This document shows positions 1 through 5,038 of a stretch of 7,399 nucleotides of DNA, in pieces (position 1 is the first letter of the stretch; each line of letters opens with the position of its first letter). The notes below the pieces were generated by a model that was given only the letters and a program-made list of their open reading frames with translations, did not search any database and was not told the origin of the DNA. This stretch comes from Ruminococcaceae bacterium UBA1865 (lineage in GTDB: Bacteria; Bacillota; Clostridia; Oscillospirales; Acutalibacteraceae): assembly GCA_002338255.1 (NCBI GenBank), contig DDHX01000012.1, positions 115,563 through 122,961 of the forward strand. Reading direction: 5' to 3'. A program made the translations under genes and the position numbers.

Positions 1-421
1 CACTTGTACCTAAAATCCATTCCTCTAAAAATCGGCTTTCTATTTTTTTATCAAACCGTTCTTGTTCTCTTGTATAGCTTTCTCTTACTAAAATTTCTGT
101 CATTTTTTTTACAATTTGACCATAATTGAACACCTGATCATATTCTCCGGTAATTCCCACCACACCAATGGTTTCTCCATTTATCATAATAGGTAAATTC
201 AGTCCCGCACGGGTCGAGAGGGTTTCTGCTTGAGAAGTGACATAATACTCTTTCAGATTCTCTTCGATGATTTTTTTGGCTCCCGCATGAAAATTACCGA
301 CCCGACTGGCGTCGGTACTGGCGATAATGTAGCCCTGATCATCCATCATGTTAACATGTTGTTTTACAATTGTGCTTATTTCATTTACGATTTGCTGCGC
401 ACTTTTGATTGAGATATGCAT
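1..421 (-). CDS. CdaR-family sugar-diacid-responsive transcriptional regulator (N-terminal part)
   Basis: The minus strand encodes 140 codons from an ATG at 421, and the gene runs off the left edge of the window. The N-terminus matches the putative sugar diacid recognition domain (Diacid_rec) of CdaR-type regulators: residues 1-25 form the opening helix, followed by MDDQGYIIASTDASRVGNFH (26-45), whose D-x-x-G-x-I-I-A-S-x-D-x-x-R-x-G pattern is the family hallmark. After it come AGLNLPI (72-78), GETIGVVGITG (82-92) and a helical linker rich in RE/EQ/DKK. Known members are about 370-400 aa, with a C-terminal PucR-type helix-turn-helix, and control uptake or use of glycerate, glucarate or galactarate; that half would lie to the left. 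A GGAGGG site (431-436) stands 9 nt before the ATG and fixes the start. The target operon is not visible, so the inducer is unknown. Confidence 0.88.
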   Translation of the reverse strand, partial: MHISIKSAQQIVNEISTIVKQHVNMMDDQGYIIASTDASRVGNFHAGAKKIIEENLKEYYVTSQAETLSTRAGLNLPIMINGETIGVVGITGEYDQVFNYGQIVKKMTEILVRESYTREQERFDKKIESRFLEEWILGTS

Positions 422-485
422 TGCATCACACCCTCCGCTCAATTCGTTGAATAACTTGCTTTTCCTACCATAATAAATTCTGATT

Positions 486-504
486 TTCCAGTAAGGTTCT
501 GGAA
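486..504. promoter_or_regulatory. Inverted repeat upstream of the CdaR-like gene
   Basis: TTCCAG and CTGGAA form a 6-bp inverted repeat around a 7-nt spacer, 65-83 nt upstream of the CdaR-like start codon. It could be an operator in the promoter region of that gene. No convincing -35/-10 pair was found beside it (TATTAT on the minus strand just downstream is the best -10 candidate). Six-bp repeats also occur by chance, so this is only a pointer. The rest of the 422-589 gap is AT-rich and shows no gene or terminator. Confidence 0.2.
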
Positions 505-589
505 TATACTCAATAGCCAAAAAAAATACAAAAGATATGGCCCAAAACAGGGTGCTAAGAATGGAAATGGAAAGCGCTATATAGATCTG

Positions 590-796
590 TTAATCCTGCT
601 TGGCAAAAGAAACGGTCTGTTCTTTTAGAGAAATCTTTCCTACCTGGTACCCATACTGCACCAATTCCTTTTTATACGTCAAAAAGGAATGATCGATTTC
701 GATCCCCACAATAGTATGTATTTCGGCGAAAGAAAGTTTAATCGTTGGGCTCCCGTCTTTTTGAACATATTCCCATAGAGCGTTATATTTACTCAT
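590..796 (-). CDS. Small conserved protein, DUF7662-like
   Basis: This encodes a 68-aa acidic/basic mixed soluble protein with no signal peptide or membrane segment. The opening MSKYNALWEYVQ, the central LSFAEIHTIVGIEIDHSFL and the aromatic-rich tail (YKKELVQYGYQVGKISLKEQTVSF) follow the pattern of small Bacillota proteins that I recall as DUF7662: start [M]-x-K-Y-x-x-L-x-x-Y, then an F-x-E-I-E-x-I helix, then a G-x-x-V-x-x-[IV] strand. Its function is unknown. Some members carry a W/Y-rich DNA-handling-like fold, but nothing here proves that. The start is well supported: GGAGGG ends 10 nt before the ATG and overlaps the end of the preceding ORF, which stops 6 nt upstream. The two ORFs would be translated from one message. 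No terminator is visible after the stop. Confidence 0.75.
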   Translation of the reverse strand: MSKYNALWEYVQKDGSPTIKLSFAEIHTIVGIEIDHSFLTYKKELVQYGYQVGKISLKEQTVSFAKQD

Positions 797-802
797 GATA
801 TC

Positions 803-1009
803 TTATCCCTCCAAAATTCTGTTTATCAGCGCTGTATATTGATGATCAGACCTTGATTTTTGCTGAGTGTGAACATATGCCAAACACATATTAGCGTACC
901 CTGTCAATCCGTTGTTCATCCTATGACATAAATTGAATCGAAAAATCGAAATAATCTGTTGGTAGTTCGCATTCGTCCTCCATTGCCTCCACAAATCAGT
1001 TTTATTCAT
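803..1009 (-). CDS. Hypothetical small protein, 68 aa
   Basis: I do not recognise this protein. It is 68 aa, basic and aromatic (MNKTDLWRQWRTN at the start, SRSDHQYTALINRILEG at the end), with no membrane segment or signal peptide, two Cys (residues 28 and 42) and no clear motif. Support for its being real: its last codons contain the GGAGGG that serves the next gene, its stop lies 6 nt before that gene, and its ATG overlaps the stop of an upstream ORF by the ATGA arrangement typical of coupled translation. Against: there is no Shine-Dalgarno sequence of its own (the nearest GGAG is more than 20 nt upstream), and I cannot recall a family. It may be a divergent small gene or a frame-damaged remnant. 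Confidence 0.4.
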   Translation of the reverse strand: MNKTDLWRQWRTNANYQQIISIFRFNLCHRMNNGLTGYANMCLAYVHTQQKSRSDHQYTALINRILEG

Positions 1010-1110
1010 CTGTATTTTGTTGCAATTGTAACTCCGTGATGGTCGAAAACCAAACGCGAATAGATCATTCGGGTTACTTTTTCAGCTTGGTTATCAGTTG
1101 TATTGGCCAA
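1006..1110 (-). CDS. Possible 34-aa ORF at the head of the small-gene cluster
   Basis: Starting from a TTG at 1110 the minus strand is open for 34 codons (core AEKVTRMIYSRLVFDHHGV) and ends in a TGA that overlaps the ATG of the next ORF by 4 nt. The amino-acid composition looks protein-like: a charged helix, then a beta-like IYSRLVF stretch. There is no Shine-Dalgarno sequence, and an in-frame TGA lies just upstream (1117-1119). An internal ATG at 1068 would give only 20 aa. A -10 box at 1119-1124 would put the transcript start almost on the TTG, implying leaderless translation. It may be a genuine small ORF, the broken 5' end of the 803-1009 gene, or chance. Confidence 0.25.
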   Translation of the reverse strand: MANTTDNQAEKVTRMIYSRLVFDHHGVTIATKYR

Positions 1111-1113
1111 GCT
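1084..1113. repeat. 7-bp inverted repeat at the 5' end of the small-ORF transcript
   Basis: AGCTTGG (1084-1090) and CCAAGCT (1107-1113) flank a 16-nt loop. Read on the plus strand it is followed by TTTT (1114-1117) and could act as a weak intrinsic terminator, although no plus-strand gene precedes it. Read on the minus strand it would be the first structure of the transcript from the promoter at 1119-1148 and would cover the TTG start at 1110. It could therefore stabilise the 5' end or hide that start. Confidence 0.35.
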
Positions 1114-1118
1114 TTTTC

Positions 1119-1148
1119 ATTATATCATATTTTTCTAATTTATGTGCA
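1119..1148 (-). promoter_or_regulatory. Candidate promoter for the small-ORF cluster
   Basis: On the minus strand a perfect TATAAT (1124 down to 1119) lies 18 nt downstream of TGCACA (1148 to 1143; 4 of 6 match to the -35 consensus). The surrounding DNA is very AT-rich. Transcription would begin near 1112 and run into the ORFs at 1006-1110, 803-1009 and 590-796. The -10 is good and the -35 weak. Confidence 0.4.
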
Positions 1149-1225
1149 GATGCAGAAAGGAACCCTGTATCAGGAATAAAAAATCGATTTGTTTTGGGGG
1201 CAAACATATGGCCTCGATACTGATT

Positions 1226-1254
1226 TTGTTCTTAAAATATCCGCACTGTATTAT
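1226..1254 (+). promoter_or_regulatory. Candidate plus-strand promoter of an orphan transcript
   Basis: TTGTTC (1226-1231) and TATTAT (1249-1254, 5 of 6 match) are separated by an ideal 17-nt spacer rich in A/T. The predicted start is near 1261. What makes this more than a chance match is the strong plus-strand terminator about 80 nt further on, with no plus-strand protein gene of normal size between them. Confidence 0.35.
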
Positions 1255-1260
1255 AAAACA

Positions 1261-1390
1261 AATACCTCGGCCGATAAGCCACCGGCCCGGAAAAAAGCGT
1301 TAGGAGAAATTATTTATTATGAAAATTGCACTTATCTCGGGCTTGTTTGGGGCTGCCATAATCGGCATCCCGAATAAGCCCCCCCTTTTT
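1261..1390 (+). ncRNA. Candidate small RNA or leader-like transcript, about 130 nt
   Basis: A promoter-like pair (1226-1254) and a strong intrinsic terminator (1339-1390) bracket about 130 nt on the plus strand. Inside are a GC-rich hairpin (GGCCG 1269-1273 with CGGCC 1283-1287, 9-nt loop), an A-tract (1291-1296), an AGGAG (1302-1306) and a short ORF starting at 1319 that runs through the terminator stem. I could not match it to a known riboswitch class, 6S RNA, tmRNA or SRP RNA. The next feature downstream is the convergent terminator of the DUF4317 gene, so it is not the leader of any gene in this window. It is probably an independent small RNA, a small-peptide mRNA, or the relic of a riboswitch/attenuator that lost its gene. 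Boundaries are inferred from the promoter and terminator only. Confidence 0.35.
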
Positions 1391-1402
1391 AGCGTGCGAT
1401 AA
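1319..1402 (+). CDS. Possible 27-aa hydrophobic peptide ORF
   Basis: ATG at 1319 opens a 27-codon frame whose N-terminal part is hydrophobic (MKIALISGLFGAAIIGIP), enough for a short membrane helix, followed by NKPPLFSVR. An AGGAG sits 12 nt upstream, longer than ideal. Codons 8-21 coincide with the terminator hairpin at 1339-1381, and the stop lies beyond its U-run, so most transcripts ending there would lack a stop codon. This argues against an ordinary protein gene and fits a leader-peptide-like or incidental ORF better. Small hydrophobic peptides of type I toxin systems look similar, but I saw no overlapping antisense promoter that would support that. Confidence 0.2.
   Translation: MKIALISGLFGAAIIGIPNKPPLFSVR
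1339..1390 (+). terminator. Strong intrinsic terminator on the plus strand
   Basis: GGGCTTGTTTGGG (1339-1351) pairs with CCCGAATAAGCCC (1369-1381) over 13 bp, counting two G-U pairs. The loop folds further through TGCC (1354-1357) and GGCA (1364-1367). The stem is followed by CCCC and TTTTT (1386-1390). On the opposite strand no T-run follows, so it works only for plus-strand transcripts. Confidence 0.7.
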
Positions 1403-1423
1403 AAAAGATTCATCACGGCATTA

Positions 1424-1486
1424 TTATAAAAAACAAGCACAAGCAGCCAACCATTTATAACGAGATTGGCTGCTTGTGCTTTTATT
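1424..1486 (-). terminator. Intrinsic terminator of the DUF4317 gene, possibly two-way
   Basis: A perfect 16-bp stem (AAGCACAAGCAGCCAA at 1435-1450 with its complement at 1466-1481) encloses a 15-nt loop. On the minus strand it lies 30 nt after the DUF4317 stop and is followed by GTTTTTTATAAT, a classic U-tract. On the plus strand the stem is followed by the weaker TTATT, so it may also stop plus-strand transcription as a backup to the terminator at 1339-1390. Confidence 0.92.
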
Positions 1487-1511
1487 GTACCAATACAAAA
1501 TTCAAAACATA

Positions 1512-2642
1512 TCAGGAAATATGAATGTTTACCCCATTTACTTCGACACCGGCGTCGACTCGTATGAGAATATACTTTGAACCGTTAATCATGCGTGTTT
1601 CTAATAAATCGCTGCATTCCGGATTTACGTGGATTGTCACCTCGGGAGCGCGAACTTCAAACTTCTTAGTATCAATGATATTCTGTGGACTGATTTTGAC
1701 ATCGGCACCAAACTCGGCATCAAATTTTTCATCAAATGAGGATACATTGGAATCGGAGACTCCGCAAGATTTCAGAACGGATTTGACTGTACTTTTGGAA
1801 ATTGCCAGAGGGTCAACTTCTTTACTGGCCTTGTGTTCTTCAATCATTTCGCACAATCTTTCGTGAACGGATTGCATGACTTCGTAGCTACAATCATTGG
1901 CAAGCGTATCCCCCAGCATGGATTGGAATATCTCTTTCTGCGCGGCGGCCGGCATGGGAATGTCGGTTTTGAATACAGCGTCAATGAATTCAGCATGACT
2001 CTCCTTAGTATCGCGTGTGTAGTAAAGCGTGTTATAGATGTTTGCACTGCGATCATCAAAGGCAGGGAACATGAAGCCAAGCTCCGGTGCCGATATAATC
2101 CAGTCAGTCTTACGATCATGAAACTCATTTTCGACAACATAGTAGCTTAATGCAGGCTGTGTCGGCTTAATCGGGCAGATGCTGCACAAAATGTATGAGA
2201 ACACTTCGGAAGATGCATCGTCTTGCTTTCCTCCATCTTTCGAACGGTAGGGGACATCATAAGTATCGTGTGCTAACAGGATCAGATAATTGCCTTCCAA
2301 GTTGATTGCCTGAATGACACGCTGGAAAAATGCCTGTACGGAAGTCTCGTCCTTTAGAGACGAATCCCTAAGTCCCATGAGCAATTTATGTTCTTCACCA
2401 TCAACTACCTGCTGAGTAGCAAACGCAATATCAATCAGATTTTTTCCGAGAGTTCCGGACAGCGTGCGTTTGATAATGGCCAAAAACTTTTCGGATTCTT
2501 CTTGTGACATCAATGCAAGGGACTGATCAAATTCAGAAACAATTTCTCGCTTCTCGTTGACGAAGCATCCGCGTATGTGAGTGATATTACTCTTGTCTTG
2601 CCTAAAACGGCGGCGGATTTCTGCAACTTCTTTTTCGTTCAT
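1512..2642 (-). CDS. DUF4317 family protein
   Basis: This is a 376-aa soluble protein with no signal peptide or membrane segment. It matches the DUF4317 family throughout: MNEKEVAEIRRRFRQDKSNI at the N-terminus with the following IRGCFVN, then SEFDQSLALM, KRTLSGTLGKNLIDI, LLMGLRDSSLKDE, GNYLILLAHDTYDVPYRSKD, FSYILCSICPIK, the PELGFMFPAFDDRSANIYN block, and an end block containing VTIHVNPECSDLLETRMI with YILIRVDAGVEVNGV. Length and block order are as I know them for the family, so the gene looks intact. The family is common in Clostridia and has no established biochemical role; no catalytic signature is evident, so none is proposed. The ATG at 2642 follows an AGAGG at 5-nt spacing. The gene stands alone: decayed sequence lies upstream and a strong terminator lies 30 nt after the stop. 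A TATAAT at 2682-2677 (minus) could be its -10 box; no clear -35 was seen. Confidence 0.93.
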   Translation of the reverse strand: MNEKEVAEIRRRFRQDKSNITHIRGCFVNEKREIVSEFDQSLALMSQEESEKFLAIIKRTLSGTLGKNLIDIAFATQQVVDGEEHKLLMGLRDSSLKDETSVQAFFQRVIQAINLEGNYLILLAHDTYDVPYRSKDGGKQDDASSEVFSYILCSICPIKPTQPALSYYVVENEFHDRKTDWIISAPELGFMFPAFDDRSANIYNTLYYTRDTKESHAEFIDAVFKTDIPMPAAAQKEIFQSMLGDTLANDCSYEVMQSVHERLCEMIEEHKASKEVDPLAISKSTVKSVLKSCGVSDSNVSSFDEKFDAEFGADVKISPQNIIDTKKFEVRAPEVTIHVNPECSDLLETRMINGSKYILIRVDAGVEVNGVNIHIS

Positions 2643-2673
2643 AATAACCTCTTTGTAATTAATATGTAGTTCC

Positions 2674-2844
2674 TCAATTATATTCCATTTGTGTCCAGAA
2701 TGGGTTGGAAGCGGTCAAACGGGAATCGCCTTTGTCAACTCCTCCGATGGATTCTTCTAATATTTTTCCGAACTTTTCTTCTGCGCGAGTTACAATAAAA
2801 AGCGCTTTACGATAGGCATTGCCCATTCTTTTCAGCTGCTTATA
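2674..2844 (-). pseudogene. Unidentified coding remnant, 56 open codons
   Basis: Between a TAA at 2845-2847 and a TGA at 2674-2676 the minus strand reads a protein-like, Lys/Glu-rich helical segment: RMGNAYRKALFIVTRAEEKF, then ILEESIGGVDKGDSRLTASN and PFWTQMEYN. An ATG at 2826 would allow a 50-aa product, but it has no Shine-Dalgarno site. Frequency of charged residues and the T/N-P-F-W ending look like real protein sequence, probably the C-terminal part of a gene that lost its front. I do not recognise the family. The TATAAT that may serve the DUF4317 gene overlaps its last codons. Alternatively it could be a true small protein. Confidence 0.3.
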
Positions 2845-2861
2845 TTATCGCACACTAACTT

Positions 2862-3023
2862 TTATTCTTCAAGATTATCGTAAAAAAGTACAGATTTAAT
2901 AGTAATATCATTTTCCGTCACAAATTGAACTTCATATTCTGGCAGAGCGGTGACACCAAACCAATCATCAGCAGTCACGTTCCAATATGCTTTATTAACT
3001 TGAAGTATAGAATTGTTATCCAT
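2862..3023 (-). pseudogene. N-terminal remnant of a class I SAM-dependent methyltransferase
   Basis: Reading from ATG 3023 on the minus strand gives 53 codons. Residues 9-39 (VNKAYWNVTADDWFGVTALP followed by EYEVQFVTEND) match the conserved opening of a group of bacterial class I methyltransferases, whose usual form is NKxYWDxxADxWFGxTALPxYGxxFVTEDELxLFG followed by the SAM-binding glycine loop. Here the frame diverges after VTENDI into an unrelated 13-residue tail and stops; the motif I loop (E/D-x-G-x-G-x-G) and everything after it are absent. There is no good ribosome binding site. I read this as the surviving 5' end of a deleted gene. Identification is from pattern memory; the truncation itself is visible in the sequence. 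Confidence 0.6.
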
Positions 3024-3092
3024 ATATCTATACTTTCATACGCCAGAACTTCTGGACTTTTTCAATCCATCTGGGTATGTTTATTCTGTTGA

Positions 3093-3150
3093 CTTAACTT
3101 TTTATAGTATTGTAATAATAGCTATGTTACTGGTTTTATGCTAAGTTAAG
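3093..3150. repeat. 8-bp inverted repeat in the gap after the hydrolase gene
   Basis: CTTAACTT (3093-3100) and AAGTTAAG (3143-3150) flank 42 nt of AT-rich DNA. There is no T-run in the right place for a terminator on either strand. It may mark the footprint of a small lost element or be chance. Nearby, CCAGAA-c-TTCTGG (3043-3055) is a 13-bp near-perfect palindrome. No gene is visible between 3024 and 3183. Confidence 0.2.
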
Positions 3151-3183
3151 AAAACAATCTGAATCTTGCGTGATGCTCACAAT

Positions 3184-3879
3184 CTATATGCTATTTTTCA
3201 TCCACGCTTCAACAACCGCTTTGTCGCCATCATCCATAAACGGGTGGCTGCTGTTTTTGGAAACCGTAAGTTGACAGTTAAAATCTCGGACAAAATTATC
3301 GATGACCTCGCGGCTTTGAAGATTATCCTTTGCTCCGTATAAAATGTGTGTAGGAGCAGTCCATTGATCGATTGGATGATCTTTTACATATTGATAATAT
3401 GACCATGACATCGTATCAATGGGAGTCGAAATATTCCCTTCTGTTCTAAGCTGTTCTTCCGTTATGTTAAACCAAACAAACATTTGCCGGATCAGATATT
3501 CCATATTTACAATCGGCGACTGAAAAAGGCAGTTGTCAAAATGCTTGCCGAGGTAAGCATGAAGGCTAAAAAAAGCGCCGATGCTGCATCCATATAGTGA
3601 TACTGCGTTCCATCTGTCGAAAACATAATCACCGACTTGTGTTAAGTCCGCAATCCCATTCGTGATGTTGCATTTGTATTCTTGGTCGGTGCTTCTTTCT
3701 CCATGTTCGGGAAGGTCGAAACTGATTGTCTGGTACCCTTTGTCTGCGGCGATTTCAGCAAAAGCCTCAGCGCTTTCTTTGTTTGACATTTTTCCATGGA
3801 CAAAGATGTACGCTTTATCCGATTGGTTTCCCCATAGTATGACTGGTATATTTGCAAGATAAATTTTTTCTCTAATCAT
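3184..3879 (-). CDS. Alpha/beta hydrolase family protein
   Basis: This is a 231-aa cytoplasmic protein with the alpha/beta-hydrolase landmarks in order: strand plus oxyanion segment YIFVHGKMSNKE (24-35, HG at 28-29), the TISFDLPEHGER turn (51-62), a nucleophile elbow LYGCSIGAF (95-103) with the G-x-S-x-G serine at 99, the acid on ILYGAKDNLQS (Asp185) and the histidine on KNSSHPF (His212). A complete Ser-Asp-His triad is therefore present and the length is normal for a small esterase or peptidase-like hydrolase. A helical lid lies at about 125-165. The substrate cannot be told from sequence; a serine-hydrolase reaction on an ester, thioester or amide is inferred from the family. The start is supported by GAGAGG 5 nt before the ATG. 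A terminator just upstream separates it from the lipoprotein gene, so it needs its own promoter; TTGATT at about 3936-3931 is a possible -35 with only a weak -10. Confidence 0.88.
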   Translation of the reverse strand: MIREKIYLANIPVILWGNQSDKAYIFVHGKMSNKESAEAFAEIAADKGYQTISFDLPEHGERSTDQEYKCNITNGIADLTQVGDYVFDRWNAVSLYGCSIGAFFSLHAYLGKHFDNCLFQSPIVNMEYLIRQMFVWFNITEEQLRTEGNISTPIDTMSWSYYQYVKDHPIDQWTAPTHILYGAKDNLQSREVIDNFVRDFNCQLTVSKNSSHPFMDDGDKAVVEAWMKNSI

Positions 3880-3898
3880 TTTTACCTCTCATGCATTT

Positions 3899-3932
3899 TC
3901 AAAAAATAAATTAGGCCGTAGTTTCGGTCTAA
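3899..3932 (-). terminator. Likely terminator of the lipoprotein gene
   Basis: On the minus strand TTAG-A-CCG pairs with CGG-C-CTAA (stem 3911-3932, one A/C mismatch, 6-nt loop) and is followed by TTTATTTTTT. It lies about 68 nt after the lipoprotein stop and 20 nt before the hydrolase start. The T-run exists only in the minus direction. Confidence 0.55.
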
Positions 3933-3999
3933 TCAAAACTTTATGAACTATGCAATTCTCAGAATTCTGATATCGAATGTCCGACTGGCCTTACCCATT

Positions 4000-4872
4000 T
4001 CATGAACAGAATTTCATCGTCACTGCGATTTTTAGTGCGATCATGGGGTCATGACTGCTGACTTGATACACCATTTGGTTGTGCTGCCATTCTACGGTTG
4101 TCTCATGGGATTGATTCCAAATATTGATATTAATAACGCCGATTTTCTGGGGCGCGGGTAGCAAATGATCATCCAAATACGCAACAACGTTTTTGGCCAA
4201 CTGCTTGTTGTCCGAGTATTCTTTGTTTTGATAGGCTGGGTCAGTCGGGCTGTCCACACGGAGGCACCAGCTCCCTTCATTCCAGATCAGCTGTTGATGA
4301 CCCAGACCTGCGTCTGCCACAGCTTTGATATTATGGCCCAAATCCAGAAGCTCTCCATAGTTGGAAGTATCTGCTTGCTCATAGCCGGAAATATTTTCTT
4401 GGGCGACTGCTGCATCCTTATATTCAGTTCCTTCAACCGTCGCAATAAGAGTCCCTTTCAAAGCGGCTTTTGAATTGAGGTCTGCGGGCTGATCAGTTTC
4501 GTAAAAATTTACTTTATAGTCCGTTGCCTGAGAATTTGTGCTGGACGTTAAGTGACGGCCTGTGTCTACCGGTACAGCTGTCGGCAGCATCAAAGGAACC
4601 TTCGTGCTCAACGCCGCGTTGCCTTGATTCATCACCTCTTGTTGAGTTAGCGAAGATGTATCGACAGCCGAATTTGAACGCTCGGATTGATTTCCTTGGA
4701 CTAACGAAGTCTGTGCAGAAGATGCAATAGCGCCACTTTGTGACGATACATCCGCCTTTTCCGTTTGGCTGCTCTGCGCTTGACTGCTGTTATTATTAAA
4801 AGGCAGTTTGTCGCACCCGACCGCGCCGAACAGTAAAATCAACATGCCGAAAAGAGAAATCAATTTTTTCAT
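4000..4872 (-). CDS. Secreted lipoprotein with low-complexity Ser/Gln linker
   Basis: This is a 290-aa protein with a type II signal peptide: MKK, a hydrophobic core LISLFGMLILLFG, and the lipobox AVGC with Cys20 as the lipidated residue, so it should be anchored on the outer face of the membrane. Residues 21-75 are a Ser/Gln/Asn-rich flexible linker. A folded domain follows (about 88-290) with LPTAVPVDTG, DYKVNFYET, ALKGTLIATVEG, a W-N-E-G-S-W-C-L-R-V stretch (197-206), AYLDDHLLPAP (231-241) and VYQVSSHDPMIALKIA at the end. The pattern resembles uncharacterised clostridial lipoproteins in which a signal-receiving or substrate-binding role is assumed; I cannot name a ligand. GGAGG lies 12 nt before the ATG, rather far, but no better start exists and the signal peptide fits this one. 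It is a single gene with its own putative promoter upstream and a terminator downstream. Confidence 0.85.
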   Translation of the reverse strand: MKKLISLFGMLILLFGAVGCDKLPFNNNSSQAQSSQTEKADVSSQSGAIASSAQTSLVQGNQSERSNSAVDTSSLTQQEVMNQGNAALSTKVPLMLPTAVPVDTGRHLTSSTNSQATDYKVNFYETDQPADLNSKAALKGTLIATVEGTEYKDAAVAQENISGYEQADTSNYGELLDLGHNIKAVADAGLGHQQLIWNEGSWCLRVDSPTDPAYQNKEYSDNKQLAKNVVAYLDDHLLPAPQKIGVININIWNQSHETTVEWQHNQMVYQVSSHDPMIALKIAVTMKFCS

Positions 4873-4963
4873 CAGTTTTTATTACCTCCATAGACTTAAT
4901 CCAATATTCCGACGGTATGTCATAAACATTAATGCATTGCCCAAAAGGAAGGGAAGACGGCAC

Positions 4964-5002
4964 ATTGTGCTCACAATATAAACGTCTTTCATATATGGCG
5001 AA
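4964..5002 (-). promoter_or_regulatory. Candidate promoter and operator for the lipoprotein gene
   Basis: On the minus strand TTCGCC (5002-4997) and TATATT (4980-4975, 5 of 6 match) are 16 nt apart. Overlapping the -10 and the likely start site is the inverted repeat ATTGTG-ct-CACAAT (4964-4977 on the plus strand), a typical size for a dimeric repressor site. The TTGTG...CACAA halves recall Rex or CRP/FNR-type sites, but the spacing fits none of them well, so no regulator is proposed. The rest of 4873-5038 shows no gene. Confidence 0.35.
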
Positions 5003-5038
5003 GCATATGTAATTTTACTTATTTACTGGAAAATCTCT

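Noticed and set aside
230..412. Plus-strand ORF of 60 codons
   Set aside because: Lies antisense within the CdaR-family gene, which has clear domain motifs and a good ribosome site.
1085..1117. Intrinsic terminator on the plus strand
   Set aside because: A 7-bp stem with a 16-nt loop and no plus-strand gene upstream; kept only as an inverted repeat.
1189..1377. Plus-strand ORF of 62 codons starting with TTG
   Set aside because: No ribosome site, composition not protein-like, and its 3' half is the hairpin terminator region; the RNA explanation fits better.
1525..2150. Plus-strand ORFs of 113 and 105 codons, and a minus-strand one of 98 codons at 1844-2140
   Set aside because: All are other-frame readings of the DUF4317 gene, whose whole length matches its family.
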